Assembly: GCA_002383325.1 (NCBI GenBank)
Contig: DFYJ01000005.1
Coordinates: forward strand, 12,806-71,232
Direction of reading: 5' to 3'
DNA length: 58,427 nucleotides
Origin: Candidatus Aminicenantes bacterium UBA4085
GTDB lineage: Bacteria > Acidobacteriota > Aminicenantia > Aminicenantales > UBA4085
The notes below the pieces were generated by a model that saw only the letters and a program-made list of their open reading frames with translations, made no database searches and was not told the DNA's origin. Shown in pieces: positions 20,687-31,097 of the stretch (position 1 is the first letter of the stretch; every line of letters begins with the position of its first letter). Made by a program: the position numbers and the translations under genes.

Positions 20687-23600
20687 AACAACCAGCCCCA
20701 CGCTCCCGGAGTGACTGTTGAATTCCGGCGCGTACATGCACTCGATGTGAGCCATCCCGTTCTGGTAGGCCCCGCGATGGACGACCCGCAGCGGGTATTC
20801 GAAGACGTAGGTCCCCTTGGGCAGGTAGTCGATGAAAAAGTGGCTGGCCGTATCCTTGGTCGACTCGTAGTAGGCCAGGCCGTCCTGGAATCGATATCCC
20901 GAGAGCACATGGATCGGCTCCAGCCCGCTCCCCCGGTGATCCTTCATATGGACGTATTCCAGGTCCCGGTCGGTCCGCAGCTCGATCCGGACGACGACCG
21001 TGTCGCCCACCGCCAAATCCCCCTTCACCGGCTCGATGACCGGTCCCCGAGCCGAGGCCCGCTTGACGAACAGGGTCTTCTTCAAGGTCAGCGGATTCTG
21101 GGCGTGCGGGGTGATCTTGGAGATGTCCTCCAAGTACTGCCAGTGGACTCCGCCCCAGGCGATCCCGGCGTCGGTCTTCTTGATCGCGACCCGGCCCATG
21201 GCCGCCTTGATCTCGCCCGGCGCGTAGCGCTTTTCATAGAAGCCGGTGCCGGCTTCCACGGACTCCGGCTTGACGGTCTCCCCGCCCAGCCGGACTTCGA
21301 CCAAGGCGTCGGAAGCCAGCAGCGAAGTGCCTTTGAGGATCAGAGCATAGACCGCGTCGGCCGTGGCCTTGGTCGTCTTCCAGTCCTGGGTCTGCTTCTG
21401 CTTCAGCAGCCAGATCTTGCACTCCTCGACCGCCTTCGCGTCGCCCATAACCTCGTCGAAGGCCTCGACCATCATGGCCTGGGTCTCGATCGGGGCCCGG
21501 TGCCACCACCAGCCGCCCTCGGTGTCGGCCCAGTAGCGGCCCAGCTCCGGGTCGACTTTGCTGCGCTCCTTCATGGAGCGCATGATCTTGGCCGGAGTCT
21601 CGGCGTCGCCGAAGCGCTTCAGCCCGATGGCCAGGTGGGCCTGGCTCTGCCGGCTGCCGAGCTGCAGCCAATACTTGGCCCCCTGGGCCAGGAAATACTT
21701 CACCGCCTTGTCCGAGTCTTCCGGGATCGGCTTGTCCCTGAGAAAGAAGCTTCGGCCATAAAGGTACATCGCCACGGTCGGGTCGAGATTGTCCTCGCCC
21801 TGGGTCTTGTCCTTAAGGATCTCCTTGTAGACCTCGTCGATCCAGGCGTCCAGGTGGCCGACAGCCTTGAGGGCTAGGTCCTGGGGGACGTTCGTGACGC
21901 CGAGCTTGCGCAGGCGGCCGAAGCCGGTCAGAAGATAGAGGGTGATGTAGCTGTCGCCGCGCCCGCCCGGGAACCAGGGCCAGGAGCCGTCGCGCAGCTG
22001 CATCGTCTCCAGCTTGCCATAGGCCGACCGAAGCCCCGCGGCCAGGGTGTTCTCATCGAAAAGGAGCCCGATATTCCGCTTGGCCTGAGTCTCGCTCTTG
22101 GCCTCCGCCATCCAGGGCGACTCCTGCAGGAGGACGCTCTTGAGGTCCTGGTTCTTCTCCAGGTTGGAGGTCAAGGCCGGGGTGCCCTTCCAGCGGTCGA
22201 AGACCTTGCGGATCTTCGGGTCGGAGGAGGCGATGCGGGCGGCCAGGCTGTTGGCATAGAGCCGGTTGAAGACCTGCTCCGAGCACTCGTAGGGAAATTC
22301 CATGAGGTAGGGCAGGGCTTGGACGGCGTACCAGGCCGGATGAGAGGCCATCTGCACGGTCAGCCCCAGGTGGCGCAGGCTGTCGGACCCGCCCGAGGCG
22401 GCCAGCTTGTCGAAGGTGAAGGCCTTTTCGCCCGGCTCCGAGATCCACAGCGGCAGGGACTCACGGACCATGATCCGGCGGCTGAGGACGGGCAGAAGGC
22501 CCTCCTCGCCGTCCGAGAAGGCGCCCGACGAGGCCACCGCCTTGTAGCCGATCGTCTCCAGTCCGTCGGAGACCTTAATCGGCCAGGCGAAGGAGCGCGA
22601 CTGCTTGGCTGGAATAGCGAAGGCCTGCCGGCGGGAGGCATTGGACAGGGACGCGTCGAGCGGAGCATCGGTCAGCGGATCAAAGAAGGCCAGCTCCACC
22701 GCGCCGGACTGCTCCTGCTCGGTCATGTTGGTGACCTTGACCGTGAATTCGAGCCCGTCTCCTTCGCGCAGGAAGCGCGGCGGATTAGGCTGGACCATGA
22801 CTTCCTTCTGGGTCACAGCCTCACCCTCGATGGCCCCGCTGCGCAGGCTCTTGTCGTGGGCGAAGCCCAGCAGCCTCCAGCGGGTCAAGGCTTCGGGGAT
22901 CTTGAACTCGATGGTCACGACGCCCTGCTTGTCCGCCAGGAGGTGGGGATAGAAGAAGGCCGTCTCGGACAGGTTGGCCCGGGCCTTCACCGCGGACAGA
23001 TCCACTTCGGCCGGCTTCTTGCACCCGCCGTCGAAAGCCGCGATTCCGCCCACGACGCCGCCCGGGACTCCGCCGGCCATGGCGGGAGCGGCCTGCGGCG
23101 CCGGCGGCGGTCCGGTCCTGGCCATCTCCCTATCCTCCGCCATCGTCTCGACGGCCATCGACTTGAGCGAGGAGGGATAGTCGTAGCCGAACAGCCGCTC
23201 CGTGATGTCTTCGGGGAACCGGACGTAGACCGGATTCCAACCCGAGGGGAGCTTGTTCAGGCTGTCGGTGAAGTCGCGCAGATCCAGGCGGCGGTTGCTG
23301 TAGCCCGAGCTCAGCGAGGTCGTGTCATGGCGGAAGATGCCGCCGAGACCCGGAAAGCCGTGGCCGACGAAGACGTCCAGCGAAGCATCGTAGAGCGAGG
23401 CGACCATCTCGGCCGCGGCGGCTTCGGCTCGAGGCCCCTTGATCTCGACCGACCAGGTCTCGTCCTGGCCCGGCCTCAGCTTGGAGCGGAAGGTCTTCCA
23501 GCTCAGGCTCAAACGCTTATCCGACCAGGGCACGTGGACCCGTTTGACCTCCCGGCAGAGCCGGTTGTCCTTGACCATGGTCAGGACGACGGTGAAGCCG

Positions 23601-26600
23601 CCGCGGTGCGCCTCGGCCGCCTTCATCCGGAAGACGCCCTGGGTCCGATCGGCCGGCAGCCAGCTCCGCTCGAGACGGCGTCCGTTCTGGTAGACGTCGA
23701 CCAGCACCGGCCCCTTCTCGTAGCCCGTCCCCCAGTGAAGGGCGTATTCCTGGCCCACTTCCACGATATCGGAATGCGAAGCGGCATGGAACGGGATCTT
23801 GACCGGGAAGGCCGGCCCCGAAGGATCCAGGACCAAGAAAGCGAAACGGGTCTCGACCGCCGCCCCTTGCTTGTCCGCGGTCTTCAGCCGGGCCTGGTAG
23901 GCGCCGGGCGGGAGATCGAAGGAGACCTCGGCATCGGGGCCCTCGCCGGACGAGGTCCGGAAGTCTTTCCGGGCGGCCATTCGGCCGGACGGCCATTTTC
24001 GCCACTCAGCGGTCCGGACGAAGCCCGAGTCAGGGCCCTTGGCCCCGGCCTCGGACGCCAGGACTTCGTTCTCGCCGATCAGGTCATAGGGCTCGGGCCG
24101 GTCGGGGCCGATCAGCGGATAGACCTCCAGGATCCCCTTGGCCGCGGCGCGCTTGCCGTTGAGGGTCGAGATCGAGGCCTTCAGGATGACGGGCCGGCCT
24201 TTCTCCTGCCAATCGGCCCCGGTCAGCGAAGCTTCCAGCGAGGCGTAGCCCACCCGGACTCGGCCTTCGTCGCTGCGCGTTTCTCCCGTCCCATCGGTGA
24301 CGTCGACGCTGACGGCGAAGGTGAAGACCGTTCCCGGATCCGCGGGAACCGAGGCGTCGGGCTTAGCCGGGAAACGGACGGTGAACTTCCCCTCGACATC
24401 CGAAGTCAGGGATCCATGGGCGATCTCCTGCGACTCTCCCCCCCCGCGGCCCCATCGGTACCACCACCAGGGATAGCGGACTTCGCGAACGACACGGTAC
24501 TTGACCGCGGCCCCGTCGACCGGGGCGCCGGCGTAGGTCATGGCGGTGCCGGGCATCTCGACGGCTTCGCCCAGCTTGAACTCCCGCTCGGGGACGTCCA
24601 GCTTGACCTCGAATTTCGGCCGTTTGTACTCCTCCACCCGGATCTCCGCTTGGCCGGCCGGGTCCCCGGCCTGAAGAGTCATGGCTCCGGTCAGCCGGTC
24701 GGCGGGGGCGGTGAAAGAGCCGCTGAACGAGCCGAAGCCGTTGCTGGTCAGGTTCAGGGCGGCGACTTCCTCGCGGTTCGCGTCCCGCAGCAGCACCCGC
24801 ACGGCCCGTCCGGGCAGGATGCGGTAGTCGTTGCCGGCCTGATCGACCGACAGGCAGAGGCCTTTGAAGAAGATCGTCTGGCCGGGCCGGTAGATGGCCC
24901 GATCGGTGAAGAAGATCGTCCGGGAGGCCGCCCGCTCGCTCGACTCGTAACTGCGCGCCATCTGGGTCTCGGCCAGCTCGCCGCCGTCCGCGGTCCGGAT
25001 GTGATAGACGCGGTTGCGATGGGTTTCGGCGGTCTTCAGGCTGACAGCGCCCTGGGCGTCGGAGCGGAGATCCCCGATCCGAATCAGGTCGCTCTTGTCG
25101 TAATTCCACTCGTAGACGGTCATGGCCGCTCCGGTCACAGGCTCGCCCGAACCGGCTCGGACGATCAGGCCTTCGGGGAAGGCCCCGGCTGAGCCCGCGG
25201 CTAAGCCGAGGGTGGAAACCCAGAAGGAGGCCGTCTGAATCTTGTTCGGCTTGGAGGCGAAACCAGGATCGAGGCTGACCAGAAGGCGGTAGAATCCCGG
25301 TTTGAGAGCGGGCATCTCGACCAAGGCCCGGCGGGTCTTGTAGTCCGCGGTCGGCTTCAGGACGGCCGTCCAGGCCGCGTCGGGCTTGCGCTTCAGCGTC
25401 TCGGCCGCGGCCTCTTCGCTTTGCCAGAAAAGGCGCTCGGCTGCCCTGCCCCTCAGCAATTCGGCGAAATCCTCGCGCACGGCCCGGAAATGGAGCTTGG
25501 TCACATTGCGGTATTCCGCGACGAGCCGGGCCGGCCTGTCGGGAAGCACGGCTCCTTCGGCCCGAACGTCGAACTCGCGGGCGGTGATGCGGGCCGCCAG
25601 CACCCGGCAATTGGCCGCGCCGCCGGACTTGGGATGGACCTCGGCCCCCCGCTTGGCCAGGGCCAAAGCCTGAACGGAATCGCCGCCCTCCTCCACCGCC
25701 GCGGCCCAGCGGGCCAGGGCGGAAGACTGCAGCTCCGAAGCCGGGTGGGACTCGGCCAGCTCCCTTAGGCGCTCGATATAGCGCCCACGAGCGGAATCGC
25801 CGGCCGCGGACCGGACATAGTCCAGCCGTTGCAGGTCGATGTCGAACGGCACATCCCCGGCGGCATCGCCCCGATGAAAGGCCAGCAGGTCCTGGTAGAT
25901 GCGCAGAGCCCGCAGGGCCGGGGCCTCCTGATCCGCCGTCTCCGGCTTGTATTTGAGGAACTGGGCGGCCGGAGCCAGGGCATCGGAGTCGGCGTCGATC
26001 TCGAAGGCTTCCTCGGGCCGGGCCGCGGCCTGCTCGCCCGAGGTGTAGAAATTCAGGGCTTCGAAGGCGGCGAAGTCGTAGAGCGTCGGACGGCGCGCGG
26101 GCGGCTGATCGCCGGGCGTCAGGAATCCGTTGAAGGCCGAGATCGGCGTCTTCTTGAGGCTGTCGGCCTCTTTGAGGATGTCCTGGTAGAGCCGGTCGAC
26201 GGCTTTGAGGAGCCGCGGCAGGTCCCAGGTGGTGAAGTCCTTGTCATCGACACCCTCGGTGGCTTCCCGGCTCATGAACCGCCAGCGGTTGCGGGAGAAG
26301 TAGCTCCAATACCAGCGGGCCTGGACGAGCTGGAGCATCGGCCGCAAGGAACCGGGCGCCCGGCCGATTTCCTCCCCCAGACGGGCCAGACGGGGCCCGG
26401 GCTGGTTGCCCTCGATGGTCCCCTCCAGGATGAGCTGGCGGGTCAGGGCCCGCAGGGCTTCGGCCGGCATGTTGTCCGCGCCTGCCGCAACGTAGATCCG
26501 CTTCAGCAGGTCGATGGCGGTCTGGGGCAGACCGTCCTTTTCGGCCTTGGCCACCTGGGCCCACAGGGCCGGCCGGTCTTCCTTGGCTTGATCAGGCATG

Positions 26601-26689
26601 ACTTTCCCCCGGATCGACGCGGTCACTACGGCGGCCAGGACGATCAGGACGACAAGCAGAATGTGAATCCTGACGGATTTCTTGCTCAC
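20681..26689 (-). CDS. Bacterial alpha-2-macroglobulin, thioester type
   Basis: A giant 2002-residue envelope protein. An N-terminal hydrophobic segment (about 8-26), without a lipobox, anchors it in the inner membrane with the body in the periplasm. The first 350 residues are a helical extension; then come MG-type beta-sandwich domains (RAIYRPGQTIFFKGL near residue 600 is a typical MG motif), the bait-like region (about 1150-1230, proline and glycine rich with GGVPGGVVGG), and the thioester domain with the CxEQ motif C1469-S-E-Q1472 (FPYECSEQ). Such proteins trap proteases that enter the periplasm. No penicillin-binding protein PbpC partner is next to it. GTG 26689 follows AGGAGGA. The final Lys codon and stop lie in the inverted-repeat element at 20512-20686. 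Confidence 0.93.
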   Translation of the reverse strand: MSKKSVRIHILLVVLIVLAAVVTASIRGKVMPDQAKEDRPALWAQVAKAEKDGLPQTAIDLLKRIYVAAGADNMPAEALRALTRQLILEGTIEGNQPGPRLARLGEEIGRAPGSLRPMLQLVQARWYWSYFSRNRWRFMSREATEGVDDKDFTTWDLPRLLKAVDRLYQDILKEADSLKKTPISAFNGFLTPGDQPPARRPTLYDFAAFEALNFYTSGEQAAARPEEAFEIDADSDALAPAAQFLKYKPETADQEAPALRALRIYQDLLAFHRGDAAGDVPFDIDLQRLDYVRSAAGDSARGRYIERLRELAESHPASELQSSALARWAAAVEEGGDSVQALALAKRGAEVHPKSGGAANCRVLAARITAREFDVRAEGAVLPDRPARLVAEYRNVTKLHFRAVREDFAELLRGRAAERLFWQSEEAAAETLKRKPDAAWTAVLKPTADYKTRRALVEMPALKPGFYRLLVSLDPGFASKPNKIQTASFWVSTLGLAAGSAGAFPEGLIVRAGSGEPVTGAAMTVYEWNYDKSDLIRIGDLRSDAQGAVSLKTAETHRNRVYHIRTADGGELAETQMARSYESSERAASRTIFFTDRAIYRPGQTIFFKGLCLSVDQAGNDYRILPGRAVRVLLRDANREEVAALNLTSNGFGSFSGSFTAPADRLTGAMTLQAGDPAGQAEIRVEEYKRPKFEVKLDVPEREFKLGEAVEMPGTAMTYAGAPVDGAAVKYRVVREVRYPWWWYRWGRGGGESQEIAHGSLTSDVEGKFTVRFPAKPDASVPADPGTVFTFAVSVDVTDGTGETRSDEGRVRVGYASLEASLTGADWQEKGRPVILKASISTLNGKRAAAKGILEVYPLIGPDRPEPYDLIGENEVLASEAGAKGPDSGFVRTAEWRKWPSGRMAARKDFRTSSGEGPDAEVSFDLPPGAYQARLKTADKQGAAVETRFAFLVLDPSGPAFPVKIPFHAASHSDIVEVGQEYALHWGTGYEKGPVLVDVYQNGRRLERSWLPADRTQGVFRMKAAEAHRGGFTVVLTMVKDNRLCREVKRVHVPWSDKRLSLSWKTFRSKLRPGQDETWSVEIKGPRAEAAAAEMVASLYDASLDVFVGHGFPGLGGIFRHDTTSLSSGYSNRRLDLRDFTDSLNKLPSGWNPVYVRFPEDITERLFGYDYPSSLKSMAVETMAEDREMARTGPPPAPQAAPAMAGGVPGGVVGGIAAFDGGCKKPAEVDLSAVKARANLSETAFFYPHLLADKQGVVTIEFKIPEALTRWRLLGFAHDKSLRSGAIEGEAVTQKEVMVQPNPPRFLREGDGLEFTVKVTNMTEQEQSGAVELAFFDPLTDAPLDASLSNASRRQAFAIPAKQSRSFAWPIKVSDGLETIGYKAVASSGAFSDGEEGLLPVLSRRIMVRESLPLWISEPGEKAFTFDKLAASGGSDSLRHLGLTVQMASHPAWYAVQALPYLMEFPYECSEQVFNRLYANSLAARIASSDPKIRKVFDRWKGTPALTSNLEKNQDLKSVLLQESPWMAEAKSETQAKRNIGLLFDENTLAAGLRSAYGKLETMQLRDGSWPWFPGGRGDSYITLYLLTGFGRLRKLGVTNVPQDLALKAVGHLDAWIDEVYKEILKDKTQGEDNLDPTVAMYLYGRSFFLRDKPIPEDSDKAVKYFLAQGAKYWLQLGSRQSQAHLAIGLKRFGDAETPAKIMRSMKERSKVDPELGRYWADTEGGWWWHRAPIETQAMMVEAFDEVMGDAKAVEECKIWLLKQKQTQDWKTTKATADAVYALILKGTSLLASDALVEVRLGGETVKPESVEAGTGFYEKRYAPGEIKAAMGRVAIKKTDAGIAWGGVHWQYLEDISKITPHAQNPLTLKKTLFVKRASARGPVIEPVKGDLAVGDTVVVRIELRTDRDLEYVHMKDHRGSGLEPIHVLSGYRFQDGLAYYESTKDTASHFFIDYLPKGTYVFEYPLRVVHRGAYQNGMAHIECMYAPEFNSHSGSVGLVVK

Positions 26690-26763
26690 GGGTCCTCCTG
26701 GCGCCGCTCGGCCGGCGGCGCGGACATGGCGTCCCCGGTCCCAAGTCCGGGAGCGCTGGCGTC

Positions 26764-26794
26764 ATTGTAACACCCAAAGCCCGAATAAAATCAA
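26764..26794 (-). promoter_or_regulatory. Promoter of the alpha-2-macroglobulin gene
   Basis: On the minus strand TTGATT (26794-26789), a 19-base spacer and TACAAT (26769-26764), the last preceded by TGT (extended -10). It is back to back with the promoter at 26807-26836. Confidence 0.45.
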
Positions 26795-26806
26795 GATTCA
26801 CTCCTC

Positions 26807-26836
26807 TTGACCCCGGCTTCGGACGGAGTCTATAGT
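26807..26836 (+). promoter_or_regulatory. Promoter of the M29-like peptidase and GH106 operon
   Basis: TTGACC (26807-26812), 18 bases and TATAGT (26831-26836). The expected leader is about 14 bases with GGGAGGA as ribosome binding site. Confidence 0.6.
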
Positions 26837-26856
26837 GGGGCTCCCGGGAGGATCCC

Positions 26857-28023
26857 ATGAGCGAACGAGCAGCGGCGGCGCATATCCTGACGGCGGACGA
26901 CCTGGTTGGATTGGTCCGGTCGGTCTTTCCGCCCTTCTCCGGCGACCGGAAGCTGGCCATGCTGGTGGATGTTCCGCGCGATCCGGCCGGGGATAATCCC
27001 CCCTGGCGGGAACGCCGGGAGATGGCCGCCGCCTGGGCCCAAGCCCTGCGGGACGGAGCGTCCGAGCTCGGCTTGGACGCCGTCGATCTCGTCGCCTACG
27101 CCGACGTCGGCTCGAACAATGCCGATCTGCCGGCCGGGGCCGTGCTGATCGAGGGACCTCTCCCTGAAGCCGCGGACGGACTGCCCGCTGCGGGACGGCC
27201 CATCTCCTTCGAGGAAGTCTTCGCCTCCTACCAGCTTTACCTGGCCCCGACGGAGTATTCGACCACCGCTCCGCTGAAGAACGCGGCCAAGCGTTTCGGC
27301 TTCCGGGCCGCCACCATGCCCGGCTTCGCTTCCTCCATGGTCCCGGCTCTGCGCATCGATTATGGGCTGGTGGCCGAGCGGGTCGGGGCGCTGAAGCGGC
27401 GGCTGGACGACGCGGCCGGGGCCGAGATCCTGCTGGAAGCGGACGGCCGGCCTCATATCCTGGCCCTCGATCTGCGCCATCGTCCCGCTCACGCCTCGAC
27501 CGGGCGCTTCCCGGAAGCCGCCGCCGCCGGCAACCTGCCCTCCGGAGAAGCCTACATCGTTCCCTTCGAGGGCGGGCCGCAAGACGCCAGCCGCAGCTTC
27601 GGCAGCCTGCCCGTGGACACGGGCCGCGGCCTGGTCTTTTTCACCATCGTCGCCAACCGGGCTGTCGCCGTCGCCGGCGAGGAGCCGGCCGCTTCGGAAG
27701 AGGCCGACCATCTGCGGCGCGAGCCCGCCTACGGCAACATAGCCGAGCTCGGCTTCGGCGTCCTGGCCGACTTCGGTTTGGAGCCGGTCGGGGAGATTCT
27801 GCTGGATGAAAAGCTGGGTCTGCACATCGCCTTCGGCCGCAGCGATCACTTCGGAGGGGCGGTCGGCCCCAAGGATTTCTCCTCGCCTTCCGAGGTCATC
27901 CACCTCGACCGCATTTACATCCCCCAGAGCCAGCCGCGAGTCGCCGTCCGATCGGTCGTGCTCATCGGCCCCGATGGGACTCGGGAGGAGATCATGCGGG
28001 ACGGGACCTACCGGATTTTCTAG
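26857..28023 (+). CDS. M29-like (thermophilic) metalloaminopeptidase homologue
   Basis: The 388-residue cytoplasmic protein resembles peptidase family M29 and its uncharacterised relatives. The family signature is spread over the C-terminal half: NLPSGEAYIVP (about residue 225, metal glutamate), GNIAELGFG (about 295), LHIAFGRSDHFGG (about 325) and VIHLDRIY (about 350), which supply Glu, His and Asp ligands of the two-metal site. The N-terminal half (ADVGSNNADLP, about 90) is less conserved, and the protein is close to the usual length of about 400. It starts at ATG 26857 behind GGGAGGA, and the GH106 gene follows after 7 bases. A role in final peptide breakdown is likely; full activity is not proven. 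Confidence 0.72.
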   Translation: MSERAAAAHILTADDLVGLVRSVFPPFSGDRKLAMLVDVPRDPAGDNPPWRERREMAAAWAQALRDGASELGLDAVDLVAYADVGSNNADLPAGAVLIEGPLPEAADGLPAAGRPISFEEVFASYQLYLAPTEYSTTAPLKNAAKRFGFRAATMPGFASSMVPALRIDYGLVAERVGALKRRLDDAAGAEILLEADGRPHILALDLRHRPAHASTGRFPEAAAAGNLPSGEAYIVPFEGGPQDASRSFGSLPVDTGRGLVFFTIVANRAVAVAGEEPAASEEADHLRREPAYGNIAELGFGVLADFGLEPVGEILLDEKLGLHIAFGRSDHFGGAVGPKDFSSPSEVIHLDRIYIPQSQPRVAVRSVVLIGPDGTREEIMRDGTYRIF

Positions 28024-28030
28024 GCCGCCC

Positions 28031-31018
28031 ATGAATCGCCGCCGCACGATAACGATCTTCGCCGCCTGTCTGACCCTTATAGGCTTAGCCTCCGCCGACC
28101 GCTCGCAAGCCCCGGCCTCCGCCGCTTCCGGCCGCCGCGGGCTCGAGGAAGGCTTCCGCGTCCCGCCCGACGAAGCCCGGCCCTGGGTTTACTGGTTCAT
28201 CATGGACGGCAACTCCAGCCGCGAGGGGATCACCGCCGACCTGGAGGCCATGAAACGGGCCGGGATCGGCGGGGCGGTCCTGCTGGAGGTCGATGTCGGC
28301 ATTCCGCGGGGACCGGTCGAGTTCATGAGCCCGGCCTGGCGGGCCCTGTTCAAGCACGCGGTCGAGGAGGCCGAGCGCCTGGGCCTGGAGATCACCCTCA
28401 ATGCCGGCCCCGGCTGGACCGGCAGCGGCGGCCCCTGGGTCGAGCCCGGCGAGTCCATGCAGCATCTGGTCGCCTCGGCAGCCGAAGTCGACGGTCCCGC
28501 CCGGGCCGATATCGTCCTGCCGCAGGCCAAGCCGAGGCCGCGCTATTTCGGCGGGGCCGTGCCGAAGGCCCTGGACGAGGCCCGGGAGGCTTACTACGAG
28601 GACGTCGTGGTCCTGGCCGTGCCCCGGGTGCCCGGAAGCGCCCGCATCGCCGATATCGACGAGAAAGCCCTCTTCCTGCGACATCCTTACTCGTCCGTTG
28701 CCAACGTCAAACCCTTCCTTCCGGCGCCAGCCTCGCACACCGAGGCGCAGGCTCACGAGGTCATCCCGCGTGACCGGGTCATGGATCTCACGGGCCGCAT
28801 GGACGCGCAGGGACGGCTGGTTTGGGACGCTCCCCCGGGAGCTTGGACCGTCCTGCGCTTCGGCCGCGTCAGCACAGGGGCCAACACCCGGCCGGCGCCC
28901 TTGCCCGGCCTGGGCCTGGAATGCGACAAGTTCGATCCCGCCGCGCTGGAAGCCCATTACCGGGACTACGTCGGCAGCCTCTTAAAAGAAGTCGGCCCGC
29001 GTTCCAGGGACCGCAGAACGGGCTGGACCATGCTCCACATCGACAGCTGGGAGATGGGGGCCCAGAACTGGACGGGCGATTTCCGGGAGCAGTTCCGGCG
29101 GCGCCGCGGCTACGATCCCCTGCCCTTCCTGCCGGCCTGGACGGGCCGCATCGTGGACAGCCCGGAGATCACTGATCGCTTCCTCTGGGACCTGCGGCTG
29201 ACGGGGCAGGAGCTGGTCCTCGAGAATCACGTAATCCGGCTCAAGGAGCTGGGCCGCGCGGACGGCTTCGGCCTGTCGGTCGAGCCGTATGACATGAATC
29301 CCTGCGCCGACCTGACCCTGGGCGGCCCGGCCGACGTGCCCATGGGCGAATTCTGGGCCCGAGGCTTCGGCTACGACACATCCTACAGCATCTACGAAGC
29401 CGTCTCCATCGGCCACACCCAGGGCCGCAAAATCGTCGGGGCCGAGTCCTTCACCGCCGACGACAGGGAGGCCTGGCGGCTTCATCCCGGAGCCATGAAG
29501 GATCAGGCCGACTGGGCTCTCGCCGCCGGGATCAACCGTCTGGTCTTCCACCGCTACGCCCATCAGCCGCGGATGGACCAGGCGCCGGGGATGACCATGG
29601 GACCCTACGGCGTCCACTATGAGCGGACCCAAACCTGGTGGGACCTGTCGCGGGATTGGAACGTCTACCTGGCCCGATGCCAGTTCCTGCTGCGCCGCGG
29701 GCTGCCCGTGGCCGATATCCTCTACCTGGCCCCGGAAGGCGCGCCCCAGGTCTTTGTCCCGCCGCCGTCGGCCTTGCGCGGCCCCAGGCCTGTCCAGGAC
29801 CGCCGGGAGTACCAATTCGACGGCTGCGCCCCGGAGTCGCTCCTCGAGCGCGCTTCCGTCAAGGACGGCCGCATCGTCTTTCCCGACGGCGCCGGCTACG
29901 CCGTTCTCGTCCTCCCGGAGCGCGAGACGATGACGCCGGGCCTTCTGGGCAAGATTCGCTCCCTGGCCGAGGCCGGGGCGACGATCATCGGACCCCGGCC
30001 CGCGGCGGCCCTAGGCCTTTCGGGATACCCCGATTCGGATGCCCTCGTCAGAAGTCTGGCCGGAGCTGTTTGGGGAGCCGAACCGGTACGGGAAGACGCA
30101 TCCCCCGCCGGACGCAAGCTTGCCAAGGGCAGGGTGTTCGAGACGCCTCAACCGATCCCCAATCCCAAGTCCGATCCCGCCATCCCCCAGTACTCCGACT
30201 ACGGTTTGGCCTCGCGCATCCTGGCCGGCATGGGCGTGCCGCCGGATTTCGAGTCGGCTCAGGACTTACGCTTCCTCCACCGCCGGGACGGGGAAGTCGA
30301 CATCTATTTCGTCTCCAATCCCGCCGACGAAGCGGTCGAGACGGACGGCGTCTTCCGCGTCGCGGGCAAGACGGCCTCTCTCTGGGACCCGGTCTCGGGG
30401 ACAATCCGCAAAGCTCCGCCGGCCGCGAGCCTGGATGACCGCCGGACGCGGCTCCCGCTCCGTCTCGAAGCCCACGGCTCCGTTTTCGTGGTCTTCCAGC
30501 CGGCCGGCGATGCTTCTCCGGCCGAGGAGGCCGGGCCGGCGCCCGACCGGATCTTGGAGATCACCGGGCCATGGCGCATCCGCTTCGCCGCGGGACCGGG
30601 CGCTCCGGCCGGCCTCGTCCTGCCGTCCCTGACCGATCTCTCCGGATGGACCGACGGGGACATCCGCCATTACAGCGGCACCATGACCTACGCGGCGGAA
30701 TTCGAAGCTCCGCTTGCCGTGGAACGAGCCGTGCTGGACCTCGGCCGGGTCGAGGTCATGGCCCGGGTCAGGCTCAACGGCCGCGATCTCGGGGTGTCCT
30801 GGCACGCTCCTCACCGAATCGACCTGGGCGACAGCCTGAAGCCGGGCCGGAATGCCTTGGAGATCGAAGTCGCCAACCTCTGGCTCAATCGCCTGATCGG
30901 CGACGCCGCACTCCCGCAAGACAAGCGGGTCGCATCGGCGGCCTGGAACCCTTACAAGCCCGACACGCCCCTGCCGCCCTCCGGTCTGATCGGCCCGGTG
31001 CGGTTGCTCGTCCGCTGA
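28031..31018 (+). CDS. Exported GH106 alpha-L-rhamnosidase-like glycoside hydrolase
   Basis: The 995-residue product has a short Sec signal peptide (about 5-22). The GH106 start is evident: PWVYWFIMDGNSSREGITADLEAMKRAGIGGAV near residues 52-85, as in characterised GH106 rhamnosidases (WxW.NG...GI..DLEAM...GIGG). The catalytic (beta/alpha)8 domain covers about 50-640, including TMLHIDSWEMGAQNWT near residue 335. The C-terminal part (about 830-990) is a galactose-binding-like beta-sandwich (NGRDLGVSWHAPHRIDLGD). Such enzymes remove terminal alpha-L-rhamnose from pectins such as rhamnogalacturonan or from plant glycosides. ATG 28031 lies 7 bases after the peptidase gene; the frame is open further upstream but that part overlaps the peptidase. 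Confidence 0.88.
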   Translation: MNRRRTITIFAACLTLIGLASADRSQAPASAASGRRGLEEGFRVPPDEARPWVYWFIMDGNSSREGITADLEAMKRAGIGGAVLLEVDVGIPRGPVEFMSPAWRALFKHAVEEAERLGLEITLNAGPGWTGSGGPWVEPGESMQHLVASAAEVDGPARADIVLPQAKPRPRYFGGAVPKALDEAREAYYEDVVVLAVPRVPGSARIADIDEKALFLRHPYSSVANVKPFLPAPASHTEAQAHEVIPRDRVMDLTGRMDAQGRLVWDAPPGAWTVLRFGRVSTGANTRPAPLPGLGLECDKFDPAALEAHYRDYVGSLLKEVGPRSRDRRTGWTMLHIDSWEMGAQNWTGDFREQFRRRRGYDPLPFLPAWTGRIVDSPEITDRFLWDLRLTGQELVLENHVIRLKELGRADGFGLSVEPYDMNPCADLTLGGPADVPMGEFWARGFGYDTSYSIYEAVSIGHTQGRKIVGAESFTADDREAWRLHPGAMKDQADWALAAGINRLVFHRYAHQPRMDQAPGMTMGPYGVHYERTQTWWDLSRDWNVYLARCQFLLRRGLPVADILYLAPEGAPQVFVPPPSALRGPRPVQDRREYQFDGCAPESLLERASVKDGRIVFPDGAGYAVLVLPERETMTPGLLGKIRSLAEAGATIIGPRPAAALGLSGYPDSDALVRSLAGAVWGAEPVREDASPAGRKLAKGRVFETPQPIPNPKSDPAIPQYSDYGLASRILAGMGVPPDFESAQDLRFLHRRDGEVDIYFVSNPADEAVETDGVFRVAGKTASLWDPVSGTIRKAPPAASLDDRRTRLPLRLEAHGSVFVVFQPAGDASPAEEAGPAPDRILEITGPWRIRFAAGPGAPAGLVLPSLTDLSGWTDGDIRHYSGTMTYAAEFEAPLAVERAVLDLGRVEVMARVRLNGRDLGVSWHAPHRIDLGDSLKPGRNALEIEVANLWLNRLIGDAALPQDKRVASAAWNPYKPDTPLPPSGLIGPVRLLVR

Positions 31019-31097
31019 TAAGCACCCGCCTTCTCATTCCCCTTTTCCGGGGGCGGCAAGGCGGCATCGTGTTCGACCGACGGCGAGGCCGCGCCGC

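Noticed and set aside
20539..20910. 123-codon minus-strand frame across the miniature element
   Set aside because: It runs out of frame through the alpha-2-macroglobulin gene and the inverted repeats; no protein features.
22319..25192. 957-codon open frame on the plus strand opposite the alpha-2-macroglobulin gene
   Set aside because: Its protein is a low-complexity Arg/Gly/Pro/Leu-rich shadow typical of GC-rich DNA; the opposite strand has a full thioester protein.
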